32,274 bases of DNA from Methylophaga sp. (GTDB lineage: Bacteria > Pseudomonadota > Gammaproteobacteria > Nitrosococcales > Methylophagaceae), in contig DRHW01000039.1 of the NCBI GenBank assembly GCA_011053005.1, forward strand, positions 1 to 32,274. Direction: 5' to 3'. The notes beneath the pieces are model-generated. The model saw only the letters and a list, made by a program, of their open reading frames with translations. It was not told the origin of the DNA and did no database searches. Positions 1-8,375 of this stretch are shown here, one piece after another (within the stretch, counting starts at the first letter, position 1; each line of letters opens with the position of its first letter). A program made the translations under genes and the position numbers.

Positions 1-352
1 CGCCTAATTCGAGTACGGAAGACAAAGAAACGCTGGTTTCCAAGGATTTCACGCCACTTAGTTGACCAGTACCGGCCACATTTTCGACCTCGACACCGAG
101 TACATAGGCGGGTTTCAGGTTTGCTGTCTGTTTTTGTGCAGCAAGTTGTTGTTGTCTAATGGGAAACACTTGCAAAGACGGATGTTGCGTCAGAGTTTGC
201 TGCACTGCCTCTGAAAGGCTAAGCATGTCGTTCTTTTGCGCTGCATTAACGGGGGTGATTGACAACAACCACAGTATGGCTAAGGGTACACCGAGCCATG
301 TGAAACGTAATGGCTTGTTCATAACAAGCACACTTTTGAATTGTAGCTTCAT
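1..352 (-). CDS. TolC/CzcC-family outer-membrane efflux protein, N-terminal part (gene runs off the window)
   Basis: Reading leftward from the ATG at 352 gives 117 codons without a stop before the edge. The start is chosen because AGGA lies about 8 nt upstream; an in-frame ATG at 322 is a second option. A hydrophobic signal peptide ending near VNAA is followed by LSLSEAVQQTLTQHPSLQ, the typical start of an outer-membrane efflux (OEP) domain, then a KPAY segment and LSGVKSLETSVSLSSVLELG, typical of CzcC/CusC-type channels. The family forms the outer-membrane duct of tripartite RND pumps. A small Cys/His-rich exported protein lies just upstream on the same strand, as it does ahead of cusC in this window, so this is probably the start of a second metal-efflux operon. 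The metal cannot be told from this fragment. Confidence 0.8.
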   Translation of the reverse strand, partial: MKLQFKSVLVMNKPLRFTWLGVPLAILWLLSITPVNAAQKNDMLSLSEAVQQTLTQHPSLQVFPIRQQQLAAQKQTANLKPAYVLGVEVENVAGTGQLSGVKSLETSVSLSSVLELG

Positions 353-382
353 GATTTAAATCCTGATTATTCCAGACAAGCA

Positions 383-397
383 GACGCTTAAAGCGTC
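383..397. repeat. Short hairpin between the small Cys/His gene and the outer-membrane efflux gene
   Basis: GACGCT and AGCGTC arms are separated by TAA. The hairpin lies in the 65-bp gap between two leftward genes and has no clear T-run, so an mRNA-processing or attenuation role is only a guess. A comparable hairpin sits at the same place ahead of cusC. Confidence 0.4.
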
Positions 398-417
398 CGT
401 GACAGTTTTATCGAGGA

Positions 418-768
418 TTAAATTATGGGAGGGCGGAACGTGTTGGCAGAAAAGCCAGTTTCAGTTGACTGCGAGTGGAGATAGAATAAGCTATCCCTGT
501 AATCGGTCAGACTCAGACTTGATGCGTTAGTCAGACCAACAAAGTGGGCGCAATGACTATGTACACAATGAGAACAATCAATGCCCGACTGTTTATCGTG
601 GGTGTGTGACTGTTGAGCCAATTGCTGATGTTGGTCTTGATGGGTGTCAAAGCCAGTATTTCGTTCCTGGGATTGTGCGAAAGCAAGATCATGAATATCG
701 GCCGCAAGAATTCCTGATTGCATGGCAATCATTAGGATGAGCAAATTGACACAAGACCGAATAGACAT
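418..768 (-). CDS. Small Cys/His-rich exported protein upstream of efflux gene (CzcI-like in size and position)
   Basis: 116 aa. An N-terminal hydrophobic stretch (about residues 8-23) looks like a signal peptide. The middle is very rich in His and Gln, followed by a dense metal-ligand cluster, DCSHCVHSHCAHF (about residues 64-76), and the protein ends in RPPII. This resembles, in size, export signal and C-terminal R-P-P, the short accessory proteins encoded ahead of czcC/cusC genes, and the unrelated-looking protein at 4930-5262 shares the same plan. Binding of a metal in the periplasm is inferred from the ligands only. The ribosome-binding site is weak. No biochemical function is assigned. 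Confidence 0.6.
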   Translation of the reverse strand: MSIRSCVNLLILMIAMQSGILAADIHDLAFAQSQERNTGFDTHQDQHQQLAQQSHTHDKQSGIDCSHCVHSHCAHFVGLTNASSLSLTDYRDSLFYLHSQSTETGFSANTFRPPII

Positions 769-854
769 TTTAAGATTTTACCATAATTTGCATTTTTTTT
801 ATTACTTTTTATGTCCATCAAGAGTAGTAAAAGACATGAATGTTGTGAGCATGT

Positions 855-1048
855 TTATTCCAGCGGCCTAAGTAAGTGATCGACACTTACACGATAAAGT
901 CTCGCACGTTAAACAGCAAGCTTTTTGCTATCGGTTTTGAGGGAATAGCGTATTTCACGCTTGTTCTTGAAATATTTCGGAATGCCTGTGGAATGATAAA
1001 CCGAAAGTAGAAGGCTCCACAGCGGTTGCGACATATATGATTTGCCAT
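855..1048 (-). pseudogene. Tyrosine integrase, N-terminal remnant with frameshift and nonsense codon
   Basis: Starting at the ATG at 1048 (GGAG 5 nt upstream), the frame reads MANHICRNRCGAFYFRFIIP, the usual start of phage/island integrases. Near 980 the similarity jumps one frame and continues with YFKNKREIRYSLKTDSKKLA, the family's classic 'REIRxSLKTxxxxLA' block. A TAA at 909-911 then stands where a Lys codon would be expected, and RARLYRVSVDHLLRPLE continues in the same frame to a stop at 855. No core-binding or catalytic domain follows. The remnant points away from the adjacent tRNA-Leu fragment, the usual place for an island integrase. It cannot encode an active recombinase. Confidence 0.75.
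872..890. repeat. Short inverted repeat
   Basis: GTAAGTG and CACTTAC arms are separated by five bases. It lies inside the degraded integrase frame near its 3' end and may be chance. Confidence 0.25.
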
Positions 1049-1147
1049 TACGACTCCAAAGTGTAACCACTTGGTGTCACACTATTACAATTGTTATAGC
1101 ATCGTTTTGCATTAAGTCACTGTTATATACTGACTTATCTTAAATAT

Positions 1148-1202
1148 TGGTACCGAGGGTCGGAATCGAACCGGCACGGCCGCAAAATCGAGGGATTTTA
1201 AG
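1148..1202 (-). tRNA. tRNA-Leu(UAA) 3' fragment (attachment-site scar)
   Basis: Reading leftward, the sequence begins in an anticodon loop (CTTAAAATCCCTCG), runs through a variable arm, a T arm containing GGTTCGATTCC, and an acceptor 3' strand ending in CGGTACCA. The 5' half (acceptor 5' strand, D arm and 5' anticodon stem) is missing: the bases before CTTAAAA do not complement TCCCT. The T stem also carries one mismatch. This is therefore not a functional tRNA but the 3' segment that integrases leave as attL/attR. The broken integrase begins 100 bp beyond the CCA end. Confidence 0.8.
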
Positions 1203-1619
1203 TGTCTTGTTACCACAGTACAACACCGATGTGCCCAACAACCTAAGCATAAGATTGTTAAGGTTCAAAGACTATAATTGGCACTTAAGCGACAAATGTA
1301 ACAAAGGTCGCCTGTCGACCCAAAGCAGACATTTCATCTTAATCTATTGGAATTGAAATAGAGACTGATATACCTTCAGACCGTAAGCGTAATTCCCGAT
1401 TTTCACGAGATTATTTAAGTACAGGAAATCAGAGTCACGATAAAATATGACCTGCTGCTATCTTGAGTAAACTTAAACAAAAGGGCTATGAAGTGGTAGC
1501 TAGTCAAAACCATTGACTATGTTATTAGGGCTTCTAACTTTATAGAAAAAATCCGATTCAGTTACTAAATGAAGTTTTAGTCAAAGTTAGGATTATTCAC
1601 AATAAAAGACACTTAACGT
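1203..1619. other. Gene-free stretch between the tRNA scar and the ars operon
   Basis: No convincing coding frame is seen on either strand. It holds one copy of the dispersed ~55-bp hairpin repeat (1279-1333). No clear terminator for arsC could be identified. Confidence 0.5.
1279..1333 (+). repeat. Dispersed hairpin repeat, copy 1
   Basis: It begins TTGGCACTTAAGCGACAAAT, contains the stem GGTCG-cctgt-CGACC, and ends CAAAGCAGACATTT. Related copies lie near 23549, 27170, 28866 and 30103, all on the plus strand. Confidence 0.6.
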
Positions 1620-2063
1620 TCAAGAGCTTTTTAAATTTAAAGGAATTCGTTTACCAGATTTATCAATGATTTTTTCACCATCCTCTTTGGTAAAAGAGCC
1701 TTTTTGCGATACTGGCAGAATATCGAGCACCACTTCAGAAGGACGACACAAACGTGTTCCTAATGAAGTCATAACAATAGGACGGTTAATCAAAATGGGA
1801 TGTTGAAGCATACAGTCAATTAGCTGGTCATCCGTATAAGTGCCTTCTCCAAGCCTAAGTTTTTCATAAGGTTCGACGTTTGTACGTAATAATGCAGATA
1901 CTGTTATTCCCATGTCGGCTATAAGCCTTACCAACTCATCACGTTCAGGTGGAGCATCGAGATAATAAATCACGGTTGGCTCTTCACCGCAATTACGGAT
2001 CATCTCCAACGTGTTACGTGAAGTACCGCATGCAGGATTGTGATAAATGGTTATGTTGCTCAT
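1620..2063 (-). CDS. arsC: Arsenate reductase, glutaredoxin-dependent
   Basis: 147 aa, close to the ~141 aa of the plasmid R773 enzyme. It reduces arsenate to arsenite in the cytoplasm using glutathione and glutaredoxin. The catalytic loop YHNPACGTSRNT places the nucleophile at Cys12, and the three anion-binding arginines known for this family fall at the same numbers: Arg60, Arg94 (INRPIV) and Arg107. It is the last gene of the leftward arsR-arsB-arsC operon, 12 nt after arsB. The stop is followed by AT-rich non-coding DNA without a clear terminator. Assignment is secure. Confidence 0.96.
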   Translation of the reverse strand: MSNITIYHNPACGTSRNTLEMIRNCGEEPTVIYYLDAPPERDELVRLIADMGITVSALLRTNVEPYEKLRLGEGTYTDDQLIDCMLQHPILINRPIVMTSLGTRLCRPSEVVLDILPVSQKGSFTKEDGEKIIDKSGKRIPLNLKSS

Positions 2064-2075
2064 ATAAAGATCTCA

Positions 2076-3377
2076 TTACAAATTAAAAGAGAGACGTAGC
2101 GCCAGTGCTATTAGCGTTACAAATAGTACTGGTAGAGTCATGATAATTCCTGTTCGAAAATAGTAACCCCAGGTAATTGTCATGTTCTTCTGCGAAAGAA
2201 CATGTAGCCAGAGCAGGGTTGCCAAGCTGCCAATAGGAGTTATTTTAGGTCCAAGGTCGCAACCGATTATATTGGCATAAATCATAGCTTGTTTAATCAC
2301 TCCACTGGCGTTGCTACTGTCGATGGACAAGGCGCCAATCAGAACCGTTGGCATGTTATTCATGATGGAAGATAAAAACGCCGTCAAGAAACCTGTCCCT
2401 ATCGTAGCCGCCCAAAGTCCTTGATCAGCGAGTAGGTTAAGAATGCCAGAGAGATATTTCGTTAAACCAGCGTTATGAAGGCCATAGACCACTAAGTACA
2501 TGCCCAGCGAAAATATGACGATTTGCCAAGGGGCATCACGCAGTACTCTACCTGTATTAATCGTATGTCCTTTTTTTGCGACAGCAAAGAGGACTAATGC
2601 TCCAGTAGAGGCGATCACACTCACCGGAATACCCAGTGGATCTAATACAAAAAAACCTACTAACAATATCAACAGTACTACCCAACCGGTTCGGAAGGTC
2701 GCTAAATCTTTGATAACACTGGCCGGATTTTTAAGCAGTGTAAGCTCATATACCGGTGGAATATCCTTTCGAAAGAATAGGTGGAGCATAATCAGTGTGG
2801 CGATGATTGCAGCGATATCTACTGGTACCATTACAGAGGCATATTCACTAAAACCAAGATTAAAAATGTCAGCAGAAACAATATTCACCAGATTCGAAAC
2901 GATAAGGGGAAGACTTGCTGTATCAGCAATAAATCCAGCAGCCATTACAAATGCCAATGTACTACGTCTGCTAAAGTCCAGAGCTACAAGTAACGAGATA
3001 ACAATTGGCGTGAGAATTAGAGCGGCGCCATCGTTAGCAAAGAGTGCCGCCACGACTGCGCCAAATAATATGATCAAAGTGAATAAGAGGTGACCGTTGC
3101 CCTGACCCCATTGCGATATATGCAATGCAGCCCATTCAAAAAATCCCGATTCATCAAGCAACAAACTGATAATAATCACCGCAATGAATGTCGCCGTAGC
3201 ATTCCAGATGATGTTCCAGACAACAGGGATATCATTAAGATGAATGACACCAGTAAGTAATGCCAGCAAAGCGCCAATCGCAGCACTCCAGCCAATATTT
3301 AACCCCTTGGGTTGCCAGATAACAAAGACCAGTGTCAGTAAAAAAATTATCCCAGCCAGTAACATATGAGAGTCCAT
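2076..3377 (-). CDS. arsB: Arsenite efflux permease ArsB
   Basis: 433 aa, against ~429 aa for the E. coli protein. Remembered E. coli ArsB segments are nearly unchanged, including [74 protein letters not shown] and [20 protein letters not shown]. The family has about 12 membrane segments and exports arsenite/antimonite, by proton exchange or with an ArsA ATPase. No arsA or arsD is present here, so exchange-driven export is likely. It lies 35 nt after arsR and 12 nt before arsC, so the three genes are probably one transcript induced through ArsR. Confidence 0.97.
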   Translation of the reverse strand: MDSHMLLAGIIFLLTLVFVIWQPKGLNIGWSAAIGALLALLTGVIHLNDIPVVWNIIWNATATFIAVIIISLLLDESGFFEWAALHISQWGQGNGHLLFTLIILFGAVVAALFANDGAALILTPIVISLLVALDFSRRSTLAFVMAAGFIADTASLPLIVSNLVNIVSADIFNLGFSEYASVMVPVDIAAIIATLIMLHLFFRKDIPPVYELTLLKNPASVIKDLATFRTGWVVLLILLVGFFVLDPLGIPVSVIASTGALVLFAVAKKGHTINTGRVLRDAPWQIVIFSLGMYLVVYGLHNAGLTKYLSGILNLLADQGLWAATIGTGFLTAFLSSIMNNMPTVLIGALSIDSSNASGVIKQAMIYANIIGCDLGPKITPIGSLATLLWLHVLSQKNMTITWGYYFRTGIIMTLPVLFVTLIALALRLSFNL

Positions 3378-3412
3378 TTATATATCTAAAATTGAATGCA
3401 TTTTCTTAAGTT

Positions 3413-3733
3413 TCAGCACTTGGATGAATCACGTTTTTGCAAACGAGTATGTATACCTTCACGTAAATTTTGCCATGTAGTATCAATAATATCGGCTGTC
3501 CAAGGCGACAGGAAAGGGGACAATCTATAGTAAATCCATTTACCTTCCCGACGATCCAGAACAAGACCCGACTCACGCAAAATAGCTATGTGCCGAGAAA
3601 TCTTCGGCTGAGATTGGGAAGTGGCGAGGCAAATGTCACAAACACATAACTCCCCAGCTTCACGAAGTAACATCGTGATCGTGAGGCGAGTGTCATCAGA
3701 AAGAATTTTGAAAAGTTGAATAGGTAGTAGCAT
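3413..3733 (-). CDS. arsR: ArsR-family arsenite-responsive repressor
   Basis: 106 aa winged-helix repressor of the ArsR/SmtB family. The arsenite site is in the first DNA-binding helix region: E28-LCVCDIC gives Cys30, Cys32 and Cys35, matching the three-Cys As(III) site of enterobacterial ArsR. The recognition-helix segment SQPKISRHIAILRESGLV and the wing RREGKWIYYRL follow. It is the first gene of the leftward operon and diverges from arsH, with an AT-rich dyad between them that should be its operator. Loss of DNA binding on arsenite capture is family knowledge. Confidence 0.95.
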   Translation of the reverse strand: MLLPIQLFKILSDDTRLTITMLLREAGELCVCDICLATSQSQPKISRHIAILRESGLVLDRREGKWIYYRLSPFLSPWTADIIDTTWQNLREGIHTRLQKRDSSKC

Positions 3734-3752
3734 TTTTATCCTTAATGCATTT

Positions 3753-3786
3753 AAACTACATATATGATATTACATATATATAGTTT
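3753..3786. promoter_or_regulatory. Probable ArsR operator between arsR and arsH
   Basis: An imperfect inverted repeat has 15-base arms AAACTACATATATGA (3753-3767) and ACATATATATAGTTT (3772-3786), differing at two positions. It lies midway between the divergent starts of arsR (3733) and arsH (3819), where one repressor dimer could control both promoters. The assignment rests on position and symmetry. Confidence 0.65.
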
Positions 3787-3818
3787 ATGTAATTAGTAAT
3801 ATGAAGGAATAACAAACA

Positions 3819-4517
3819 ATGATTGATTTACCCGCTTTAAATATTAGATATTTTGATGATCAAGTCACACAACGACTACATAGCGAAGGTACGCCGCGTA
3901 TATTGATCCTCTACGGTTCATTACGAAAACGTTCATTCAGCCGCTTTGCAGCAGAGGAGGCTGGACTGCTATTAACAGCAATGGGTGCCGAGGTGAAAAC
4001 CTTTAATCCATCAGGATTACCTCTACCTGATGATGCACCAGAAACGCATTCCAAAGTTATGGAACTGCGTGAATTAGTTAGATGGTGTGATGGCATGATC
4101 TGGAGCTCACCAGAACGGCATGGAGCAATGAGTTCTGTAATGAAAGCTCAGATTGACTGGATCCCTTTGAGTGAAGGAGCTGTTCGTCCATCCCAAGGGA
4201 AAACGCTTGCAATAATGCAAGTATGTGGCGGCTCTCAGTCCTTTAATGCAGTTAATCAGATGAGGATCCTTGGCCGCTGGATGCGAATGTTTACTATACC
4301 TAATCAATCATCAGTTGCAAAAGCATGGCAGGAGTTTAATGATGATGGACGAATGAAGCCTTCACCGTACTACGATAGAATTGTCGATGTTGTAGAAGAA
4401 CTTTTTAAAATTACATTAATTATGAAAAATCATTCTGAGTACCTGTCTGATCGTTATAGTGAAAGAAAAGAAAATCACCAAGCGCTATCTGCTCGGGTTA
4501 ATCAGGCAAAAATATAA
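3819..4517 (+). CDS. arsH: ArsH, NADPH-dependent FMN oxidoreductase
   Basis: 232 aa flavodoxin-like protein. The FMN phosphate loop [19 protein letters not shown] lies near residues 30-48; [20 protein letters not shown] and [20 protein letters not shown] are hallmark ArsH segments. ArsH oxidises trivalent methylated and aromatic arsenicals to less toxic pentavalent forms and can reduce quinones or azo dyes. The start follows GAAGG about 12 nt upstream. It is divergent from arsRBC and shares its operator region, so co-induction by arsenite is expected. Length is typical and no defect is visible. Confidence 0.95.
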   Translation: MIDLPALNIRYFDDQVTQRLHSEGTPRILILYGSLRKRSFSRFAAEEAGLLLTAMGAEVKTFNPSGLPLPDDAPETHSKVMELRELVRWCDGMIWSSPERHGAMSSVMKAQIDWIPLSEGAVRPSQGKTLAIMQVCGGSQSFNAVNQMRILGRWMRMFTIPNQSSVAKAWQEFNDDGRMKPSPYYDRIVDVVEELFKITLIMKNHSEYLSDRYSERKENHQALSARVNQAKI

Positions 4518-4929
4518 CTATAATTTTGGTCTGACGACGAATACCTAAATATTTCTATCAAAAAGCCTAACAAATAAATTTATGACCATTATCTTGTTTT
4601 TTTTATCAGAAGATGTAAATGATAAGAATGCCGAAATAAAATCAATGGTATCTGATTAACACAATGATGGAAGCGATGATTCACGAACATGTACATTTTC
4701 CAGATGCACATCACAGACATGATCATTAAAATAATTAATTCCCGATAGAGCTACACCAAAAGTGTAGAGAGGCGAGAGGGTTAAAAAATAACTACTACAC
4801 GCACATTAATAGCAGTCATTTCAAATAGAGTTGTTGTAATAACAAGCTTAATCCAAAACAAAGAATAATTAGATGATCAAATTACTAATAAAAATGCACT
4901 GAAAAATAAAGGTGGCGTATAATTTACTG
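4518..4929 (+). other. Gene-poor stretch between arsH and the cus operon
   Basis: AT-rich. It holds the His-rich C-terminal remnant at 4640-4729 and a small TTGTT-gtaat-AACAA dyad near 4831. The rest shows no coding frame that can be supported. The promoter of the cus operon should lie in the last ~200 bases, but no confident -35/-10 pair was found. Confidence 0.4.
4640..4729 (+). pseudogene. His-rich C-terminal remnant of an unidentified protein
   Basis: A short open frame opens right after a stop and reads NQWYLINTMMEAMIHEHVHF, then PDAHHRHDH and a stop. The tail carries eight histidines in fewer than twenty residues, of the kind found at the end of some metal-related membrane transporters. 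No coding continuation was found upstream, so it looks like the last piece of a deleted gene; an internal ATG at 4664 would allow a 21-aa peptide. Weakly supported. Confidence 0.35.
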
Positions 4930-5262
4930 ATGCGCACTATAAGTCTTATATTTCTTTGTATTACAGTTGCTTTCGCAAATGTGAGTTATGCGCATGCCTA
5001 TAACCCCCCTTGTCCTATGAAACAAAGCGCTTATATGAATGGGATGGATGACTGTTGTAATGATGCAGAGACTGCAAAAACAACCGGCAATCCCTGTAAG
5101 ACTAATCAAAACTGTAGCGCGTATTCTCCAGTAGTTGTTGTCTTTTTTTCTTCATCATCCTTGAGACACATTCCTACCGATGAAAGCGCTAGTTTAAGGA
5201 GCTTTTTTCCACTTCCTAGCTCAATACCCGTTAGCGTCTGGCGTCCACCCACTATTAGCTGA
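4930..5262 (+). CDS. Small Cys-rich exported protein ahead of cusC (CzcI-like in size and position)
   Basis: 110 aa from the ATG at 4930, chosen because it gives a clean signal peptide (MRTISLIFLCITVAFANVSY, cleaved near AHA). A GTG at 4912 is in frame but overlaps the AAGGTGG that would serve as ribosome-binding site. The mature protein has paired cysteines (PPCPMK, DDCCND, NPCKTNQNC), a run of Val/Phe/Ser, and ends WRPPTIS. The R-P-P end and the position just before an outer-membrane efflux gene match the protein at 418-768. It is probably the first gene of the cus operon, 93 bp before cusC. Metal binding is inferred from the Cys content; function is unassigned. Confidence 0.6.
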   Translation: MRTISLIFLCITVAFANVSYAHAYNPPCPMKQSAYMNGMDDCCNDAETAKTTGNPCKTNQNCSAYSPVVVVFFSSSSLRHIPTDESASLRSFFPLPSSIPVSVWRPPTIS

Positions 5263-5275
5263 TTTTTCCGTAGCG

Positions 5276-5308
5276 TTTCAGGTTACTGATAATTTTTTGT
5301 ACCTGAAA
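5276..5308 (+). promoter_or_regulatory. Stem-loop between the small Cys-rich gene and cusC
   Basis: TTTCAGGT (5276-5283) pairs with ACCTGAAA (5301-5308) around a T-rich loop. It lies 14 bp after the small gene's stop. It has no T-run after it, so attenuation or mRNA stabilisation are equal possibilities. Confidence 0.4.
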
Positions 5309-5316
5309 TTTATGAA

Positions 5317-5331
5317 GTGTTGTTACAACAC
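5317..5331 (+). promoter_or_regulatory. Perfect dyad GTGTTGTTACAACAC upstream of cusC
   Basis: Seven-base arms around a single T, ending 25 bases before the cusC start codon. It contains TTGT/ACAA half-sites like those of the CopR-like box at 19676-19691 but with different spacing, so control by CopR here is only a possibility. Confidence 0.4.
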
Positions 5332-5355
5332 GATTAACTTCATCGGATTCAGCTT

Positions 5356-6723
5356 ATGTCGACATTATTAGCAAGAGCCTCTGTGCTCCAAACATATGTA
5401 TTAGAGTTTTGGCGTATTAAAAAGCCATTAATCTTTGCTTTACTTACAGCAAGTTTTGCAACTGGCGCTTTAGCGCAACCACAACTTCCATCTCAGCCGC
5501 TTAGTTTGGAAACGGCTTTGCATATTGCAGAGCAACGATCCCAAGCTATTCTGGCGCAAGAGGCTTCAGCACTTGCCTCACAAGAAATGGCCGTTAGAGC
5601 CAAAGAACTTCCCGACCCCATTTTACAATTATCTCTGAATAATCTTCCTGTGAATGGATCTATGGCCTATAGTATTTCGGAAGATTTCATGACGATGCGT
5701 ACTCTAGGGATTTCTCAGACTTTCACTGGTGAAAATAAACGCCAAGCACGTGCAAATGTCTTCGAACGTAAAGTCCATACCGCTCAGATAGCTAAAGAAC
5801 TTACTATCAGCCAGCTCCGTCGAGAAACAGCATTAGCTTGGTTTGATCGATTTTATCAACAACAGATGGTAGCGCTGCTCGAAGAGCAGCAGAAAGAGGC
5901 TAAATTACAAGTGAATGCCTCTGAGGCATCTTATCGGTCTGGTCAGGGTCGCCAGTCTGACATATTTCTGGCCAAAACGACGGTAGCAGAAATCCAAGAT
6001 CGCATACTTCAGGCTCAAGCGAGTCTTAAAAACGCGACCACTACTCTAACGCGTTGGATCGGAGATACTGCTTACACTTCATTAGTACAACCGCCCGACA
6101 TCACACAGTCTCCCATCGACAAACTCCATTTAACTCACCAAATAAATGAGCATCCCGATATAGCGGTCATGGTCGCTCAGGAGTCTGTTGCAAGAGCCGA
6201 GGCCGAGGTGGCTCGTCAGGAAAAGCGTGTCGACTGGACTTGGTCGTTGATGTATAGCGAGCGTAGTTCTGCATTTTCAGACATGGTTTCAATCGGTGTC
6301 AACGTACCTTTGCAATGGAATCAAGAAAACCGACAGGATCGAGTTGTGGCCGCAGAACTAGCAAAAATTGAACAATTGCGCTCAGAACGCGAAGAAATGA
6401 TTCGTCAACATATCGCTGAAACGCAGCGTTGGCTTGACACTTGGAATAGTAATTTAATCCGTCTTTCAGACTATCAAGAGACTCTGATCCCACTTGCCAG
6501 CCAACGCACTCAAGCAACCTTGGCTCAGTATAGTGGCGGCAATGGAGAATTGAGTGAAGTACTCGATGCCCGAAAAATAGAGATTGTCACACGAATCGAA
6601 AGACTGCGAATTGAAATGGAAACCGCAGCTATCTGGGTTGCTTTGGAATATTTAGCATCACACAATGCTGCGATTGAATATGACGCTACGACTCAACAAT
6701 CCCACTTTTTGGAGACCAAATAA
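5356..6723 (+). CDS. cusC: CusC-like outer-membrane channel of the Cu+/Ag+ efflux pump
   Basis: 455 aa TolC-family protein with a long N-terminal region and a hydrophobic signal segment ending near GALAQ (about residue 40). Unlike E. coli CusC, no lipobox cysteine is visible at the cleavage site. Two OEP repeats follow: LSLETALHIAEQRSQAILAQ opens the first and LHLTHQINEHPDIAVMVAQE the second, with long coiled-coil helices. GISQTFTGENKRQARANVFE is typical of metal-efflux members. The channel spans the outer membrane and periplasm and docks CusA/CusB. The stop overlaps the cusB start by one base (TAATG), indicating translational coupling. The start codon has only a weak ribosome-binding site. 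Confidence 0.9.
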   Translation: MSTLLARASVLQTYVLEFWRIKKPLIFALLTASFATGALAQPQLPSQPLSLETALHIAEQRSQAILAQEASALASQEMAVRAKELPDPILQLSLNNLPVNGSMAYSISEDFMTMRTLGISQTFTGENKRQARANVFERKVHTAQIAKELTISQLRRETALAWFDRFYQQQMVALLEEQQKEAKLQVNASEASYRSGQGRQSDIFLAKTTVAEIQDRILQAQASLKNATTTLTRWIGDTAYTSLVQPPDITQSPIDKLHLTHQINEHPDIAVMVAQESVARAEAEVARQEKRVDWTWSLMYSERSSAFSDMVSIGVNVPLQWNQENRQDRVVAAELAKIEQLRSEREEMIRQHIAETQRWLDTWNSNLIRLSDYQETLIPLASQRTQATLAQYSGGNGELSEVLDARKIEIVTRIERLRIEMETAAIWVALEYLASHNAAIEYDATTQQSHFLETK

Positions 6724-8375
6724 TGAATCGTAAACAAATCACTTTTTTGTTATTGGCTATCGGAGTTGTGCTTGTTGCCATTTTTGCTGCTTATCAGTGG
6801 GGTATTCGTCAAGGTATGGATATGCCTCCAGTAGAATCAGACAAAATTCCTAGTGCTAAAGCTATTATAAACCCTTCAAATTGGGGGATCTCTGAAGGGG
6901 AAAAAGCCACACGACGACATATCGATACTGGGCTTAAAGCAGGCGAGATAGATCCAGTGACTGGCCGTAAAATTCTTTACTATCAAGATCCAATGGTACC
7001 AGGCAACCAATTTGAGGCGCCTGGTAAGTCTCCGTTTATGGATATGATGTTAGTGCCCGTTTATACGACAAGCACAGGTGAGGACACTTCTGAAACCGAG
7101 GAGCAAGGCGTTAGTATCAGTTCACGTATACAGCAAAACATTGGTATTCGTACTGCGCTGGTTACAAAAGGAAGCATTGCTAAGCAGGTGATTACCGTAG
7201 GCAGTATTGCTTGGAATGAACGAGATCAGGTCAATGTTCAAGCCCGAGCATTGGGTTACGTAGAAAAACTATATGCTAGTGCAACCTTGGACCGCGTCAA
7301 AAAAGGGCAACCATTACTCACACTCTATGTCCCAGAATGGGTAGCAATACAAGAAGATTTTTTTGCACTTAAAAGCATGCATGGCAATGGCATTCAACAA
7401 CTTATAGAAGCATCCATCGCTCGAATGCGCCAAGCAGGAATGAACGAAACACAAATTCGTCAAATAAAAAGCACTGGTCAACTGCAAACACAGATTACCA
7501 TTGTCGCCCCGATCAATGGTGTGGTCACTGAGCTAGTGGCTCGTGAAGGAATGACAATAACACCAGGTTCGACGCTGATGCGCATCAACGGTCTGGAAAC
7601 GGTCTGGGCCAATGCTGAGATTCCTGAAAGCCAGATTGAATTACTCAATATAGGTGATCCTGTTATAGCTAGCAGTTCAGCTTTTCCCAGCATCAACTTT
7701 AAAGGCGAAATTCAGGCATTGTTGCCGGAAGTGAACCCCATTACTCGTACACTCAAGGCTCGCATTGAACTAGCGAACCCTGAAGGTAGGCTCGTACCAG
7801 GCATGTTTGTGAACATGCAGTTAGCAGGTGGACAAAGTGAGAATACACTACTTGTGCCGAGTGAAGCACTTATCCGAACAGGTAAACGCACATTAGTGAT
7901 GCTCGCGGATGACAAAGGGAGTTTTCGTCCGGTTGAGGTCACTATTGGTATAGAAGCAGATGATCAAACCCAAATCAAACAGGGCCTGAAAGAAGGCGAT
8001 CGAATTGTGTCATCAGGCCAGTTCTTGGTAGATTCTGAGGCTAGCCTTAAAGGCATTGAAGCACGACTAAGCAACAAATCTTTATCTCAAAGTAACGACA
8101 AAACCATGTCTAAGATGGATATGGACAGTCATAAAACACAAGCTAGGATCGAGTCCATAAATGGGCAACGCCTGACGCTGACCCATCCTGATATTCCGAG
8201 CCTGCAATGGCCAGGAATGACTATGGAATTTGAGCTTTCGTCATCATTGAAACCTGAGGGATTGACCGTTGGTAAACAAATAGAAGTTCAGTTTCATTTA
8301 CAGGAGAACTCAGCACCTCTAATTACCGACATTCACCTATTATCTTCAGCCAGCCAAGCGGATGGTGCACAATGA
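6723..8375 (+). CDS. cusB: CusB-like periplasmic adaptor with C-terminal CusF-like domain
   Basis: 550 aa. An N-terminal membrane anchor (residues 7-24) is followed by a heavy-metal-binding domain (about 85-115: [27 protein letters not shown]), then the barrel-sandwich/hairpin adaptor core (about 135-450; [50 protein letters not shown]). From about 467 to 540 there is a full CusF-like fold with the Cu+/Ag+ ligand pattern His-x7-Trp-x2-Met-x-Met ([14 protein letters not shown]). E. coli CusB lacks this last domain. The adaptor links CusA to CusC and receives metal from CusF. It is coupled to cusC by TAATG and to cusA by ATGA. Confidence 0.93.
   Translation: MNRKQITFLLLAIGVVLVAIFAAYQWGIRQGMDMPPVESDKIPSAKAIINPSNWGISEGEKATRRHIDTGLKAGEIDPVTGRKILYYQDPMVPGNQFEAPGKSPFMDMMLVPVYTTSTGEDTSETEEQGVSISSRIQQNIGIRTALVTKGSIAKQVITVGSIAWNERDQVNVQARALGYVEKLYASATLDRVKKGQPLLTLYVPEWVAIQEDFFALKSMHGNGIQQLIEASIARMRQAGMNETQIRQIKSTGQLQTQITIVAPINGVVTELVAREGMTITPGSTLMRINGLETVWANAEIPESQIELLNIGDPVIASSSAFPSINFKGEIQALLPEVNPITRTLKARIELANPEGRLVPGMFVNMQLAGGQSENTLLVPSEALIRTGKRTLVMLADDKGSFRPVEVTIGIEADDQTQIKQGLKEGDRIVSSGQFLVDSEASLKGIEARLSNKSLSQSNDKTMSKMDMDSHKTQARIESINGQRLTLTHPDIPSLQWPGMTMEFELSSSLKPEGLTVGKQIEVQFHLQENSAPLITDIHLLSSASQADGAQ

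Noticed and set aside
159-359. Plus-strand frame opposite the efflux gene start
   Set aside because: The minus strand carries a signal peptide and OEP-domain sequence with a good ribosome-binding site, so this is a shadow.
1081-1095. CopR-like box ATTACAATTGTTAT
   Set aside because: It lacks the two-base centre of the box at 19676-19691 and lies upstream of the dead integrase, not a copper gene.
1147-1356. Plus-strand open frame of 69 codons
   Set aside because: It runs across the reverse complement of the tRNA-Leu fragment (RVGIEPA is the usual false translation of a T arm) and through repeat copy 1.
2500-3093. Long plus-strand frame of 197 codons
   Set aside because: It lies entirely inside arsB on the opposite strand and shows no protein features of its own.
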